Of a stretch of 64,000 nucleotides of DNA, positions 27,683 through 36,783 are shown in pieces. Where the stretch lies: the NCBI RefSeq assembly GCF_000826525.2, contig NZ_LN651330.1:124001-188000 (forward strand). Reading direction: 5' to 3'. Under the pieces are notes generated by a model. The model ran no database searches and had not been told where the DNA came from. It was given only the letters and a program-made list of their open reading frames with translations. Made by a program: the position numbers and the translations under genes. Origin of the DNA: Mobilicoccus massiliensis. GTDB lineage: Bacteria > Actinomycetota > Actinomycetes > Actinomycetales > Dermatophilaceae. Each line of letters opens with the position of its first letter. Within the stretch, counting starts at the first letter, position 1.

Positions 27683-27787
27683 CCCCGACGGGGCCGTCTT
27701 CTGCTGTGCCGCGCCGTGGAGCGGCCGTGCGGGTGAGAGCCGCCGACGAGCCTGCCGGGTCGGGCGGGTGCCGCTCGACCCGGCAGG
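27683..27787 (-). terminator. Direct repeat copy 2 with terminator hairpin for the permease gene
   Basis: Bases 27683-27768 repeat 26707-26793. The hairpin is a perfect 12-bp stem, 27751-27762 with 27776-27787, with a 13-nt loop, 6 nt beyond the permease stop codon. The rest of the gene-free stretch 27350-27793 shows no credible reading frame. Confidence 0.75.
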
Positions 27788-27793
27788 GTGCGG

Positions 27794-29239
27794 TCAGGCG
27801 TGAGGGGAGGTCGCCTGCCGGGGAGGCGATGCGTCCGCCGCCTCGGTGCGGCGCCGGCCGGCCCGGGACCGCACGAGGTAGCCCAGGCCCACGATGCCGA
27901 CCCACGCCAGGCCGTACAGCGGGGTGAATCGGCTGGAGGGTTGGGTCGTCATGACGAACACGACGAACGCGAGAAAGGCGAGGACGACGTAGTTGGCGAT
28001 CGGGAAGAACGGCATGCGGAACCCGAGTCGCGCGACACCCTCCGGCCCGATCCGTCTGCGGAAGAGGATCTGGGTGATGAGGATCATCGTCCAGTTGAAG
28101 ATGCCCGCCATGAGCGCGATCGGGACGAGCAGGAGGAAGACCTTCTCTCCGAGGACGAAGACCATCACCACTGCGACGCCGGTGACCGCGGACGAGACGA
28201 GCACGCCGACGTAGGGCGACCCGCTCTGGTTGAGCCTGGTGAGGAACGCCGGGGCGTCACCGCGCAGCGCGAGGCTGTAGAGCATGCGGCCGTTGCTGTA
28301 GAGGCCGCTGTTGTAGGCCGACACCGCAGCCGTGAGGACGACGATGTTGAGGATCGTCGCGGCCGCCGGAATGCCGAGCTGGTCGAAGATGAGCACGAAC
28401 GGACTGTGCTTCTCGTCGAGGGTGTTCCACGGCACGAGGCAGAAGACCACGAACAACGCTCCGATGTAGAAGATGAGAATCCGGTAGACGACCTGGTTGA
28501 TCGCCTTCGGGATCGTCGTGCGGGGGTTGTCGGCCTCACCGGCCGTGATGCCGATGAGTTCGACACCGCCGAAGGCGAACATCACGACCACGAGTGCGCT
28601 GAGCATTCCCCACAGGCCGTTCGGCATGAAGCCGCCGTGCGCCCACAGGTTGCTCGTGCCCACCGCGTCGCCGCGTCCGCCCACGATGAGGAACAGGCCG
28701 AGAGCGATCATCGCGATGATCGCGATCACCTTGATGATCGCGAACCAGAACTCGAACTCGCCGTAGGCCTTCACGTCGATGAGGTTCACGGCCGTGATGA
28801 TGACGAGGAAGACCGCCGCCGTGATTCCCGGGTGCACGTCGGGCAACCAATAGTTGACGTAGATCCCGACGACCGACAGCTCTGCCATCGACACGAAGAT
28901 GTAGTTGAACCAGTAGTTCCATCCGGAGAAGAATCCCGGAAAGCGCCCCCAGTTCTCGGTCGCGTAATAGCTGAACGCTCCCGACACCGGCGTGTGCCAC
29001 GACATCTCGCCGAGGGCACGCATGACGATGAGGATCGCGAGACCGCCGAGTGCGTACGTGAGCAGGACGGACGGGCCCGCGATCTGCGCGCTCCCGGCGG
29101 AGCCGTAGAAGAGGCCCGTGCCGATCGCCCCGCCGAGAGCGATCATCTGGATGTGCCGATTCTGCAGGTTGCGGCGGAGGCCGGGGGTGCCGGTCACCGC
29201 GTCAGGGGCGCTCGGCCCCTGACCCGGTCGGGTACTCAT
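27794..29239 (-). CDS. Amino-acid permease (APC superfamily), likely for tryptophan or other aromatic amino acids
   Basis: A 481-residue, twelve-helix permease. It opens with GLRRNLQNRHIQMIALGGAIGTGLFYGS, the AAT-family signature, and has ITAGEADNPRTTIPKAINQV in the central loop. It is related to AroP, CycA and GabP. Its place directly after tryptophanase (10-nt gap) makes tryptophan the best guess for the substrate, by context only. The ATG at 29239 has a GGAG site upstream, and earlier in-frame codons lie inside the tryptophanase gene. Confidence 0.88.
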   Translation of the reverse strand: MSTRPGQGPSAPDAVTGTPGLRRNLQNRHIQMIALGGAIGTGLFYGSAGSAQIAGPSVLLTYALGGLAILIVMRALGEMSWHTPVSGAFSYYATENWGRFPGFFSGWNYWFNYIFVSMAELSVVGIYVNYWLPDVHPGITAAVFLVIITAVNLIDVKAYGEFEFWFAIIKVIAIIAMIALGLFLIVGGRGDAVGTSNLWAHGGFMPNGLWGMLSALVVVMFAFGGVELIGITAGEADNPRTTIPKAINQVVYRILIFYIGALFVVFCLVPWNTLDEKHSPFVLIFDQLGIPAAATILNIVVLTAAVSAYNSGLYSNGRMLYSLALRGDAPAFLTRLNQSGSPYVGVLVSSAVTGVAVVMVFVLGEKVFLLLVPIALMAGIFNWTMILITQILFRRRIGPEGVARLGFRMPFFPIANYVVLAFLAFVVFVMTTQPSSRFTPLYGLAWVGIVGLGYLVRSRAGRRRTEAADASPPRQATSPHA

Positions 29240-29249
29240 CGTCGCTCCT

Positions 29250-30629
29250 TCAATCCACGGGGCGCAGCTTGGAGGTGAAGTGGCGCAGGACCTTGGGCTC
29301 CCACGTGATCTCGTAGCCCTTGACCTGCTCGGCGCGCTTCTTGATCTCACCGAGGGCCTCGGCGATGACGTCGAGGTGGGCCTGGGTGTAGACGCGGCGG
29401 GGGATCGCGAGGCGCGTGAACTCCAGCGGCGCCTGCTGCTCCTCTCCCGTCTCGGGGTTGCGGTCCATGAGGTAGGAGCCGATGTCGCACCCGCGGATGC
29501 CCGCCTCGATGTAGAGCTCGACCGCGAGGGCGTGGCCGGGGTATCCGTTCCAGGGCAAGTGGGGCAGGAGTTTGCCGGCGTCGATGAAGATGGCGTGGCC
29601 ACCGGCGGGTCGCTGGTAGGGGATGCCGAACTCGTCGAGTCGCGCGCCGAGGTAGGCGACCTGGCCGAGCCGGTACTCCAGGTGGTCCTCGTCGAGACCC
29701 TCCACGAGTCCGACGGCGAGAGCGGCGAGGTCACGCCCCGACAGGCCGCCGTAGGTGATGTAGCCCTCGCTGGAGATGACGAGCGACCTCACGTCCGGAA
29801 CGTGCTCACCCTCCTCGCGAACCCCGAGGAGGCCACCCATGTTGGTCACGGCGTCCTTCTTGGCGCTCATCGTGAAGATGTCGGCGTAGGAGAAGAACTC
29901 CTTGGTGATCTCGCGCGTGCTCTTGTCGGCGTACCCCTCCTCGCGCGACTTGATGAAGAAGGCGTTCTCGGCGAAGCGGGCGGCGTCGATGACGAGCGGG
30001 ATGTTGTGCCGGGCGGCGACCTCGGCCGTGGCCTTCATGTTCGCCATCGAGACCGGCTGACCACCGACGGAGTTGTTCGTGATCGTCATGACGATGCCGG
30101 CGATGTTCTCCACGCCCAGTTCGTCGATGTACGCCTCGAGGCGGCCGACGTCCATGTTGCCCTTGAAGGGGGCCTCGTGCATCGAGTCGAGCCCCTCGGG
30201 GCACACGCAGTCGACCGGGCGACCGCCCGCGAGGCCGACGTGGGCGCGGGTGGTGTCGAAGAACGTGTTGGAGATGACGAACTGGCCGGGTTTCTCGATG
30301 AGGACGGGAAAGAGGACCTTCTCGGCCGCGCGGCCCTGGTGAACCGGCTGGATCCACTCGTACCCGAACAGTTCGCGGGCGTTGTCGAGGAGCTGGTAGT
30401 AGCTGCGGCCACCGGAGTAGGACTCGTCGCCGGTCAGCATGGCAGCCCACTGGGTGTCGCTCATCGCGTTCGTGCCGCTGTCGGTGAGCAGGTCGATGTA
30501 GACGTCCTCCGCCTTGAGGGAGAACAGGTTGTAGCCGGCCTCAGCGATGAGCTTCCGCCGCTCCTCCTCCGTCGTCATGCGGATGGGCTCGACCATCTTG
30601 ATCTTGAAGGGTTCGGGAATGTAGCGCAT
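29250..30629 (-). CDS. tnaA: Tryptophanase (tryptophan indole-lyase)
   Basis: PLP enzyme splitting L-tryptophan into indole, pyruvate and ammonia. The 459-residue product has the family blocks [30 protein letters not shown], the PLP-lysine motif [14 protein letters not shown] (Lys257/Lys258) and VLRHFTSKL at the end. Two sites point to tryptophanase rather than tyrosine phenol-lyase: Asp125 in FFDTT, where the phenol-lyase has Thr, and the CDIGSYL segment lacking the phenol-lyase-specific Arg. The PRRVYT segment is lyase-like, so some doubt remains. ATG 30629 has AAGGAGG upstream; an ATG at 30647 is also in frame. Confidence 0.88.
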   Translation of the reverse strand: MRYIPEPFKIKMVEPIRMTTEEERRKLIAEAGYNLFSLKAEDVYIDLLTDSGTNAMSDTQWAAMLTGDESYSGGRSYYQLLDNARELFGYEWIQPVHQGRAAEKVLFPVLIEKPGQFVISNTFFDTTRAHVGLAGGRPVDCVCPEGLDSMHEAPFKGNMDVGRLEAYIDELGVENIAGIVMTITNNSVGGQPVSMANMKATAEVAARHNIPLVIDAARFAENAFFIKSREEGYADKSTREITKEFFSYADIFTMSAKKDAVTNMGGLLGVREEGEHVPDVRSLVISSEGYITYGGLSGRDLAALAVGLVEGLDEDHLEYRLGQVAYLGARLDEFGIPYQRPAGGHAIFIDAGKLLPHLPWNGYPGHALAVELYIEAGIRGCDIGSYLMDRNPETGEEQQAPLEFTRLAIPRRVYTQAHLDVIAEALGEIKKRAEQVKGYEITWEPKVLRHFTSKLRPVD

Positions 30630-30686
30630 CACTGCCTCCTTGGGCATGCCGCCGAGGAGGCCTCGACGGCGTCGTCACTGGCTGAT

Positions 30687-30753
30687 GTTGAGCACTTCAA
30701 CAGTACGACCAAGGCCCTTCACGTGTAGCCGTATTCTCAACTTCGTGTTGAAG
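30687..30753. promoter_or_regulatory. Candidate operator pair between tnaA and its divergent regulator
   Basis: Two related imperfect dyads, GTTGAGCACTTCAAC (30687-30701) and CTCAACTTCGTGTTGAAG (30736-30753), share the half-sites TTGAAG and CTCAAC and sit about 50 bp apart, roughly five helical turns. This region is visibly richer in A and T than its surroundings and contains both divergent promoters. Binding by the adjacent regulator is inference. Confidence 0.5.
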
Positions 30754-30774
30754 TCTGCGGGTAGGATCGTGGGC

Positions 30775-31488
30775 ATGGCCAACGCGAAGGGCGAGGCGGC
30801 GCAGACGCGTGGGCGACTCTCCCTGCCCGATCCCGACCCCGACGAGGCGCGGCGCATCCTCGACGAGCTCTCCGGCCTCGTCGAGCCGTTGCACGCGTCG
30901 ATCCCGGGTGCGAACGAGGTCCTCCTGCACGACCTGGCGCGGCTGCCCAACTCGGTGATCGCCATCGCAGGAGAACTCACCGGGCGCAGCGTGGGGTCAC
31001 CGGCCACCGACACGCTGCTGCGCGCGGTCGCCCGGGGCGAGGTCGACACGATGGTCGCCTACGAATCCCGTCTGCCGGGAGGGCGTGAGCTGCGCTCCAC
31101 GACGATCATCTCGCGCGATTCCGGTGGCGTACCGGTCGCCGCGTTGTGCATCAACGTCGACGTGACCATGTGGCGCGCCGTCCACACGCTCGCTTCCTCC
31201 ATGCTCCCGGCGCAGCCCCTCGGCCCGAGCGCATCGGCCGAGGACGGGGAGGCCTTCGTCGGCGACATCGACGGGCTGGCACAGCACCTGCTGGCGCAGG
31301 CCATCGGAGCGAGCGAGGCCCCCGTCGAGCTGATGCAGAAGCGCCACAAGCTCGCCGTCGTCCAGGATCTCAAGGACCGGGGGTTCTTCATGCTCAAGGA
31401 GAGCGTCGAGACGGCCGCGCAGGCACTCGGGGTCACCCGCTTCACGATCTACAACTACCTCAACGAGCTGGAGGCCGACGGCCGCTGA
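30775..31488 (+). CDS. YheO-like (PAS plus HTH) transcriptional regulator
   Basis: A 237-residue regulator. The N-terminal ~150 residues match the YheO-type PAS-like sensor (ANEVLLHDLARLPNSVIAIA, SRDSGGVPVAALCINVDVT). The C-terminal helix-turn-helix contains GVTRFTIYNYLNEL. Members such as DauR control amino-acid catabolism. It is transcribed away from tnaA and the permease, so it is the likely local regulator. The ATG at 30775 is chosen because the conserved region begins shortly after; its ribosome-binding site is weak. Confidence 0.82.
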   Translation: MANAKGEAAQTRGRLSLPDPDPDEARRILDELSGLVEPLHASIPGANEVLLHDLARLPNSVIAIAGELTGRSVGSPATDTLLRAVARGEVDTMVAYESRLPGGRELRSTTIISRDSGGVPVAALCINVDVTMWRAVHTLASSMLPAQPLGPSASAEDGEAFVGDIDGLAQHLLAQAIGASEAPVELMQKRHKLAVVQDLKDRGFFMLKESVETAAQALGVTRFTIYNYLNELEADGR

Positions 31489-31520
31489 GGCGCCCGCCTC
31501 GACGACCGCGGTGAGCGACG

Positions 31521-31562
31521 CGAAGGGCCGGCCGCCTCCTGACGGAGACGGCCGGCCCTTCG
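31521..31562. terminator. Bidirectional terminator between the regulator and pckG
   Basis: Perfect 14-bp stem, 31521-31534 with 31549-31562, and a 14-nt loop, between two convergent genes. The left arm begins CGAAGGGCC, and the reverse pattern gives a short run of pyrimidines. Confidence 0.88.
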
Positions 31563-31575
31563 TTCGAGCGGGGGA

Positions 31576-33408
31576 TCAGCCCTCGATGTTCTTCTTGAGC
31601 GTCGCGAGCTCGTTCTTGAGCTCGGTGGGCAGGCGGTCGCCGAACTTGGCGAGCCACTCCTCGATCATCGGGAGCTCCTTCTTCCACGCCTCCTCGTCGT
31701 AGGCGATCGCGTCGGCGACCTCCTGGGGCGTCATGTCGAGGCCCTCGACGTCGATGTCCTCGGCCTTGGGCAGCAGGCCCACCGGCGACTCCTCGGTCTC
31801 GACCTTGCCCTCGAGGCGGTCGACGACCCACTTGAGCACGCGGCTGTTGTCACCGAAGCCCGGCCACAGGAACTTGCCGTCCTCGCCCTTGCGGAACCAG
31901 TTGACCTGGTAGATCTTGGGCAGCTTCGCGCCCTCGGTCTTGCCGATGTCGATCCAGTGCTGGACGTAGTCGGTGGCGCTGTAGCCGATGAACGGCAGCA
32001 TCGCCATCGGGTCGCGGCGCACCACGCCGACGGCGCCGGCCGCCGCGGCGGTGGTCTCCGAGGAGAGCGTCGTGGCGATGAACGTGCCGTGGTTCCAGTC
32101 ACGGGCCTCGTAGACCAGCGGGATGGTGGTGGCCCGGCGCCCGCCGAACAGCATCGCGTCGATCGGCACACCGTTCGGGCTGTCGTACTCCTCGGCCGCG
32201 ATCGGGCACTGCTTGATGGGCGTGGTGAACCGGGCGTTGGGGTGGGCGGCCTTGTCGGCGGACTCCGGGGTCCACTCGTTGCCCTTCCAATCGATGAGCT
32301 CGGCCGGCTTCTCGTCGGTCATGCCCTCCCACCACACGTCGCCGTCCTTGGTGCGGGCGACGTTGGTGAAGATCGAGTTGCCCCGCTCGATCGTCTCCAT
32401 GGCGTTGGAGTTGGTCGACCAGCCCGTGCCGGGCGCGACGCCGAACAGGCCGAACTCGGGGTTGACGGCGTAGAGACGACCGTCCTTGCCGAACCGCATC
32501 CAGGCGATGTCGTCGCCGACCATCTCGGCCTTCCAGCCCTCGATCGTGGGCTCGAGCATGGCGAGGTTGGTCTTGCCGCACGCGCTGGGGAACGCGGCCG
32601 CGATGTAGTGCGTCTTACCCTCGGGCGAGGTGAGCTTGAGGATGAGCATGTGCTCGGCCATCCAGCCCTCGTCGTGCGCGATGGCCGAGGCGATGCGCAG
32701 CGCGTAGCACTTCTTGCCGAGCAGCGCGTTGCCGCCGTATCCCGAGCCGTAGCTCCAGATCGCGCGGTCCTGCGGGAAGTGCGAGATGTACTTGGTCTCG
32801 CTGCAGGGCCACGGCACGTCCTCCTGGCCCTCCTCCAGGGGAGAGCCGACGGAGTGGAGGCACTTGACGAAGTCGGCGTTCGTGGCCTCCATCTTCTTGA
32901 GGATGTCGGCGCCGATGCGGGCCATGATCCGCATGTTCGTAACGACGTAGGCGGAGTCGGAGAGTTCGACGCCGTACTTGGGGTCGTCGGCGTCGAGGTG
33001 ACCCATGACGAACGGGATGACGTACATCGTGCGGCCCTTCATGCAGCCGCGGTACAGCTCGGTCATCTCCGACTTCATCTTGTCGGGGTCCATCCAGTTG
33101 TTAGTGAACCCGGCCGCGTCCTCGTTCTCGGTGCAGATGAACGTGCGGTCCTCGACGCGGGCGACGTCCTTGGGATCGCTCGCGGCCCAATAGGAGTTGG
33201 GCTTCTTGCTCTCGTCGAGCTTGACGAAGGTGCCCGCCTCGACGAGTTCGCCTGCCAGGCGGTCGTACTCCTCCTGCGAGCCGTCGATCCAGACGATCCT
33301 GTCGGGCGTGGTGAGGGCGGCGACCTCCTCGACCCAGGCCGCGAGCCCCTGGTGGGTGGTGCCCCCTGTAGTGGGAATGTCCGTCGAGGTCGTCATGGTC
33401 TTCGCCAT
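31576..33408 (-). CDS. pckG: Phosphoenolpyruvate carboxykinase (GTP)
   Basis: Interconverts oxaloacetate and PEP with GTP/GDP, in gluconeogenesis or anaplerosis. The 610-residue product is the length of the actinobacterial GTP enzyme. The P-loop with active-site cysteine is [13 protein letters not shown], and the guanine/metal regions include [22 protein letters not shown] and [12 protein letters not shown]. The ATG at 33408 abuts an AAAGGG, so the in-frame ATG at 33396 (MTTSTDIP) may be the true start. It could also use oxaloacetate produced by the citrate lyase encoded further along. Confidence 0.96.
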   Translation of the reverse strand: MAKTMTTSTDIPTTGGTTHQGLAAWVEEVAALTTPDRIVWIDGSQEEYDRLAGELVEAGTFVKLDESKKPNSYWAASDPKDVARVEDRTFICTENEDAAGFTNNWMDPDKMKSEMTELYRGCMKGRTMYVIPFVMGHLDADDPKYGVELSDSAYVVTNMRIMARIGADILKKMEATNADFVKCLHSVGSPLEEGQEDVPWPCSETKYISHFPQDRAIWSYGSGYGGNALLGKKCYALRIASAIAHDEGWMAEHMLILKLTSPEGKTHYIAAAFPSACGKTNLAMLEPTIEGWKAEMVGDDIAWMRFGKDGRLYAVNPEFGLFGVAPGTGWSTNSNAMETIERGNSIFTNVARTKDGDVWWEGMTDEKPAELIDWKGNEWTPESADKAAHPNARFTTPIKQCPIAAEEYDSPNGVPIDAMLFGGRRATTIPLVYEARDWNHGTFIATTLSSETTAAAAGAVGVVRRDPMAMLPFIGYSATDYVQHWIDIGKTEGAKLPKIYQVNWFRKGEDGKFLWPGFGDNSRVLKWVVDRLEGKVETEESPVGLLPKAEDIDVEGLDMTPQEVADAIAYDEEAWKKELPMIEEWLAKFGDRLPTELKNELATLKKNIEG

Positions 33409-33730
33409 CCCTTTCGTGGTCTCTCCGGTGAGTCACGTCCATGTCCAGCGTAGGCATGTCCGCTGATCAGCGCCCCGCCGTCCCGTCGGCGCCGGTGGGC
33501 GTGTCCGACACGTGGACGTGATGTGAGCACTCACGGTACCGGGGGCAGTGGGCCTACGCGCCTCCCGGAGGTCCCGCGACCGACCCGCAGAGGTGTGAGT
33601 CGCCTCACCCCAGGTCGGGTGCGGTGGCGGCCCGGGAGGGCTGCAGCGATGGACGATCGCCCGATTCGCATTCTCGGGGGCGCGCGGGTAGAGTCTTTCG
33701 ACGTCGCCACCGGTCGTCACCGAGCGACGA
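33409..33730. other. Upstream region of pckG
   Basis: About 320 bases between the pckG start and tRNA-Arg. No credible gene is seen. A short symmetric stretch, GTGAGCACTCAC (33523-33534), is present and might be a regulator site, but this is a weak call. Confidence 0.3.
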
Positions 33731-33803
33731 GCGCCCGTAGCTCAACGGATAGAGCATCTGACTACGGATCAGAAGGTTAGGGGTTCGAATCCCTTCGGGC
33801 GCG
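33731..33803 (+). tRNA. tRNA-Arg(ACG)
   Basis: Acceptor GCGCCCG pairs with CGGGCGC, with discriminator G. The anticodon loop CTACGGA gives anticodon ACG, whose first base must be edited to inosine by TadA (encoded at 40624-41121) to read CGC. T-arm AGGGGTTCGAATCCCTT. CCA is not encoded. Confidence 0.95.
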
Positions 33804-33809
33804 CAGACG

Positions 33810-33847
33810 AAAAGAGTCCCGAACGCCTCCGCGTTCGGGACTCTTTT
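33810..33847 (+). terminator. Terminator after tRNA-Arg
   Basis: Perfect 17-bp stem, 33810-33826 with 33831-33847, and a CTCC loop. It ends in CTTTT, the most classical intrinsic terminator in the window, and probably also works for the minus-strand gene that converges on it. Confidence 0.93.
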
Positions 33848-33900
33848 GCTGTTCCGGTGTCTGTTCCGGCGAATTTCCGGGGCCGTGGTGATCTGTGTTC

Positions 33901-34815
33901 TCAGGCGAGTTCGGCGAGCACGGCGGGGATCTGCCGCAACAGTTCACGGGCGAGGAATCCGGACGTGCCGACCTGCGCCGAGAGGCGCTCACCCGCACGG
34001 CCGTGCGCGTAGGTCGCCCAGCAGGCGGCCTGTGCCGGGGTGGCGCCGCGAGCGAGCAGGCCGGCGATCGCGCCTGCCTTGACGTCGCCGGATCCGGAGA
34101 CTCCGAGGCCGGGGCCGCCGCTCTCGTCGCGCCAGATCCGCCCCTCGGGAGTGGCGATCCAGGTCAGGCTCCCGCCGGAGGCGACGACGGCTTTCGATCT
34201 GCTCGCCAACCGCTGGATCGCCGCCCGGGGGTCGTCCTCGCAGGCCTCGTCTTCCTCGCCCAGGGTCCGTGCGAGTTCCTGCATGTTCGGCGAGAGCACG
34301 GCGCGGCCGCTCAGGTGCGCGACGCCGTCGGGATGCTCGGTGAGGTAGGCCATGCCGAGGGCGTCGATGACGACGGGCACGTCGAGGCGCGGCACGACCG
34401 CCGACAACAGGGCGACGGCGGCTTCGGGGGAGCCGATGCCCGGGCCGAGGAGCACCGCCGCGCAGCCGGAGGCGAGCTCGACGATCTCGTCGGCGGCAGA
34501 AGCGGCGATGTCACCGGCACCGTCGGTGGGCAGACCCGCGACCATCGCCTCGGGAAGGTGCATCGCCATCGGGACCGCCACGGGTTCGGGCGTCGCGACC
34601 TGCAGCTTGCCGGCGCCCCCGCGCAGGGCGGCCTCGGCGGCGAGCAGCACGGCTCCCGGCATCGCGACGTTGCCGCCGACGACGAGCACCCGGCCGCGAG
34701 ACTCCTTGCCGCCGGCCGAACTCGGCAGGGGCCAGTCCCGCAGCACTGCGGGGGTGAGCACCGGCTCGCACGACTCCTCGGGCGAAGAGGTGGCGTGCAC
34801 CTCGGGATCAGGCAT
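33901..34815 (-). CDS. nnrD: ADP-dependent NAD(P)H-hydrate dehydratase
   Basis: Repairs damaged hydrated NAD(P)H. The 304-residue product is a stand-alone ribokinase-like C-terminal domain without the epimerase half. It has RVLVVGGNVAMPGAVLLAAEA, GGAGKLQVATPE, LLGPGIGSPEAA, LSPNMQELARTLG (the N-x-x-E type motif) and VSGSGDVKAGAIAGLLA, which binds the nucleotide phosphate. The catalytic Asp is in GSGD. Its start overlaps the histidine phosphatase stop by 8 nt, so the two are co-transcribed. Confidence 0.92.
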   Translation of the reverse strand: MPDPEVHATSSPEESCEPVLTPAVLRDWPLPSSAGGKESRGRVLVVGGNVAMPGAVLLAAEAALRGGAGKLQVATPEPVAVPMAMHLPEAMVAGLPTDGAGDIAASAADEIVELASGCAAVLLGPGIGSPEAAVALLSAVVPRLDVPVVIDALGMAYLTEHPDGVAHLSGRAVLSPNMQELARTLGEEDEACEDDPRAAIQRLASRSKAVVASGGSLTWIATPEGRIWRDESGGPGLGVSGSGDVKAGAIAGLLARGATPAQAACWATYAHGRAGERLSAQVGTSGFLARELLRQIPAVLAELA

Positions 34816-35572
34816 CTGCGCCCTCGTCTCCCTTGGCCTGCTCGTGCGTCTGGGGAGCGTCGGCGAGGTCGGTCGCGCGCGTGTTCGCGTACTCGACGAG
34901 CTCGAGACCGTCCTCCTGCGCCCGGTAGATCGTACGTGCGCAGTTGGCCATCGGGGTGTCGTTGTCGATGCCCATGAGGACCTCCTCCTCGAGAGACTCG
35001 AGGACGTAGCGGAAGCTCATGATCACGGCCTGGTGGCTGAAGATCCAGACGTTCTCGCCGTCGTACTCACTGCGGATGTCACCGAGGACGCTGCGGACCC
35101 GCAGAGCCACGTCGGTCCAGCTCTCGCCCCCCGGTGGCCGGTAGTAGAACTTGCCCTCGTGGCTGCGCCGCTCCGCCTCCTCGGGGTACTTCTCGCGAAT
35201 GCCGAGCCCCGTGAGCCCGTCGAAGATTCCGAGGTCGCGCTCGCGCAGACGCTCGTCGACGACGAGGTGCTCGACCTGCGGCGAGTTCGCCAGGGCGATC
35301 TCGGCGGTCTCCCGCGCCCGGCGGTAGGGGGAGACGAGCACGATGCTCGGGCGCTCGTTCTCGGGCAGCTCGCCCAGCACGCGCCCCACGCCCTCCGCCT
35401 GACGGCGGCCGTCCTCCGACAGTGGCGTGTCGGCATCCCGTGTGTCGATCTCGAGGCGTCTCGCGCCCTGCTCCCGGGCCACTCGGTCGGCCACGTTGCC
35501 GGCGCTCTCGCCGTGCCGCACGAGCACCAGCTCTCGGGGCGCCTGGCGATGTCCGGCGGAGATGTCACTCAT
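34808..35572 (-). CDS. Histidine phosphatase (phosphoglycerate-mutase-like) family protein
   Basis: A 254-residue phosphatase with the phospho-acceptor motif LVLVRHGESAGNVADR and the second catalytic histidine in VWIFSHQAVIM. The region LRERDLGIFDGLTG is also typical. The C-terminal ~30 residues are acidic and polar. Substrate unknown. It is first of a two-gene unit with nnrD, which may hint at a metabolite-repair role, but that is only context. Confidence 0.88.
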   Translation of the reverse strand: MSDISAGHRQAPRELVLVRHGESAGNVADRVAREQGARRLEIDTRDADTPLSEDGRRQAEGVGRVLGELPENERPSIVLVSPYRRARETAEIALANSPQVEHLVVDERLRERDLGIFDGLTGLGIREKYPEEAERRSHEGKFYYRPPGGESWTDVALRVRSVLGDIRSEYDGENVWIFSHQAVIMSFRYVLESLEEEVLMGIDNDTPMANCARTIYRAQEDGLELVEYANTRATDLADAPQTHEQAKGDEGADA

Positions 35573-35701
35573 GCCTCACCCGTCCTCGTCGGTGTAATCG
35601 GTCGGTGGTGTCACTGGTCGGACCCGCGTCGAAGCGCGGGCGTCTCGTGACGTCTTACCCACTCGAGCGCCGAATCATCCGAGCACGCCGCGCCCGTTGG
35701 A

Positions 35702-35763
35702 GGCAGATGGGATGGTGGTCGTGGCGGGGTGATCACCCCGGTCTCGTTGCCATCCCATCTGCC
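35702..35763. repeat. 62-bp palindromic element, family A copy 2
   Basis: Perfect 14-bp outer arms, GGCAGATGGGATGG (35702-35715) and its reverse complement (35750-35763), with the centred palindrome GGGGTGATCACCCC (35726-35739). It has the same 62-bp span and centre as the copy at 19030-19091. It occupies the gene-free gap 35573-35802 between two minus-strand genes. Confidence 0.85.
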
Positions 35764-35802
35764 GTCTCGAGCGGGACGAGGTCGGTCGGCTCGGGTCGTC
35801 GT

Positions 35803-36456
35803 TCAGCGGCGGCGGTCGTCCGAGTCCAGGCCGAGGAGTCGACCGAGATCGCCGACGACCTGGCTGACGTCGTTGAGGGTCTCCTCGGCCTCGTAGACCT
35901 CGGGGGCGGAGGCGACGCCCGGCTGCGACGCCGGTGGTGTCGCCGGGGCGGGCACGGGGTCGCCGAGCCGGGTGGGTGCCGTGGGCCGTTCGGGGCGATC
36001 GCGCGGCGGGGCCGGCTGCCCGCTGGCTGAGTCGGGCAGGACGACGCCCTCGTACGCGCGCCGCTCACGGGCGGCCGCCGGGGCGGGAGCCGGCCGCGCC
36101 GGTGAGAGCAGCTGGGCCACTCGCGCGGGACGGACCCGGTAGGCCCGGTCCCAGGGATTGGCCGGGCGTTCGCGGGTGCCGTTGCCGAACCGGAAGCCGA
36201 CGAGCGGCATCGCGCTCACGGCGATCGCGGCACAGCTCGCGAGCGTGACGAGCAGGTCGGTCGAGGAGGACGCGAACGTCGCCGCGAGCACGAGCATCCC
36301 CACGGCCAGGCCGAGCAGGGCGAGGGCGAGGGAGTGCGCCCATCCGTCGTCGTCCTTGTCACGTCTCGAGCCGAGCGCGTCGACGCCGTGTGCCGCCACG
36401 AGAAAGGCCGCGGCGAGCAGGCAGAACAGGAGGGCGTCGTCGGCGCCGCCGATCAC
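35803..36456 (-). CDS. Membrane protein of unknown function with disordered cytosolic tail
   Basis: A 217-residue protein with about three hydrophobic segments in the first ~95 residues (ALLFCLLAAAFLVAAHGV, LALALLGLAVGMLVLAA, SCAAIAVSAMPLVGF). A long Pro/Ala/Arg-rich tail ends in NDVSQVVGDLGRLLGLDSDD. A GTG start at 36456 is preceded by an ideal AGGAGGT. I do not recognise a family. The acidic/amphipathic last ~30 residues may be a protein-binding helix. Confidence 0.7.
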   Translation of the reverse strand: MIGGADDALLFCLLAAAFLVAAHGVDALGSRRDKDDDGWAHSLALALLGLAVGMLVLAATFASSSTDLLVTLASCAAIAVSAMPLVGFRFGNGTRERPANPWDRAYRVRPARVAQLLSPARPAPAPAAARERRAYEGVVLPDSASGQPAPPRDRPERPTAPTRLGDPVPAPATPPASQPGVASAPEVYEAEETLNDVSQVVGDLGRLLGLDSDDRRR

Positions 36457-36652
36457 GGTGACCTCCTGGGGGACGGTGGGGGAGCGGACATGGACGGAGT
36501 GCGGGCTCGTCCGCAGAGTCGTCGGGGTCGGCGCGTCGTGCGGACGCGAAGGCGCGCGCGACCCGTATCTCTCATCGTCCGCAGCGAGGGCGGGTTGACC
36601 CTTCGGCGCCTCCGGGCTTGCTCGGGGTGTGGGGCCCCGGGCCGCCGATCCC

Positions 36653-36738
36653 CGCCGAGACAGCCGCCGATTCCGGCTCGGAGTAGGGCCCGCGTCGAGG
36701 GGCGAGGGGGCGGGTCGGAATCGACGGCTGTCTCGGCG
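36653..36738. repeat. 86-bp inverted-repeat element, family B copy 1
   Basis: Arms 36653-36674 and 36717-36738 match as inverted copies at 21 of 22 positions and begin CGCCGAGACAGCCG. The same arms flank 41784-41870. Here it lies in the gap 36457-36783 between divergent genes, so it cannot be a simple terminator for either. Confidence 0.82.
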
Positions 36739-36783
36739 TCCGAGCGCCCGGGCAGTCGGTGACGTGTGCTCTACCCTGGCTGT

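Noticed and set aside
29250..30629. Tyrosine phenol-lyase instead of tryptophanase
   Set aside because: The PRRVYT segment is lyase-like, but Asp125 in FFDTT and the CDIGS segment lacking the phenol-lyase Arg match tryptophanase.
30630..30774. A TnaC-like leader peptide for tryptophan attenuation
   Set aside because: No short frame with a Trp codon and a following hairpin is present between the regulator and tnaA; the leader is too short.
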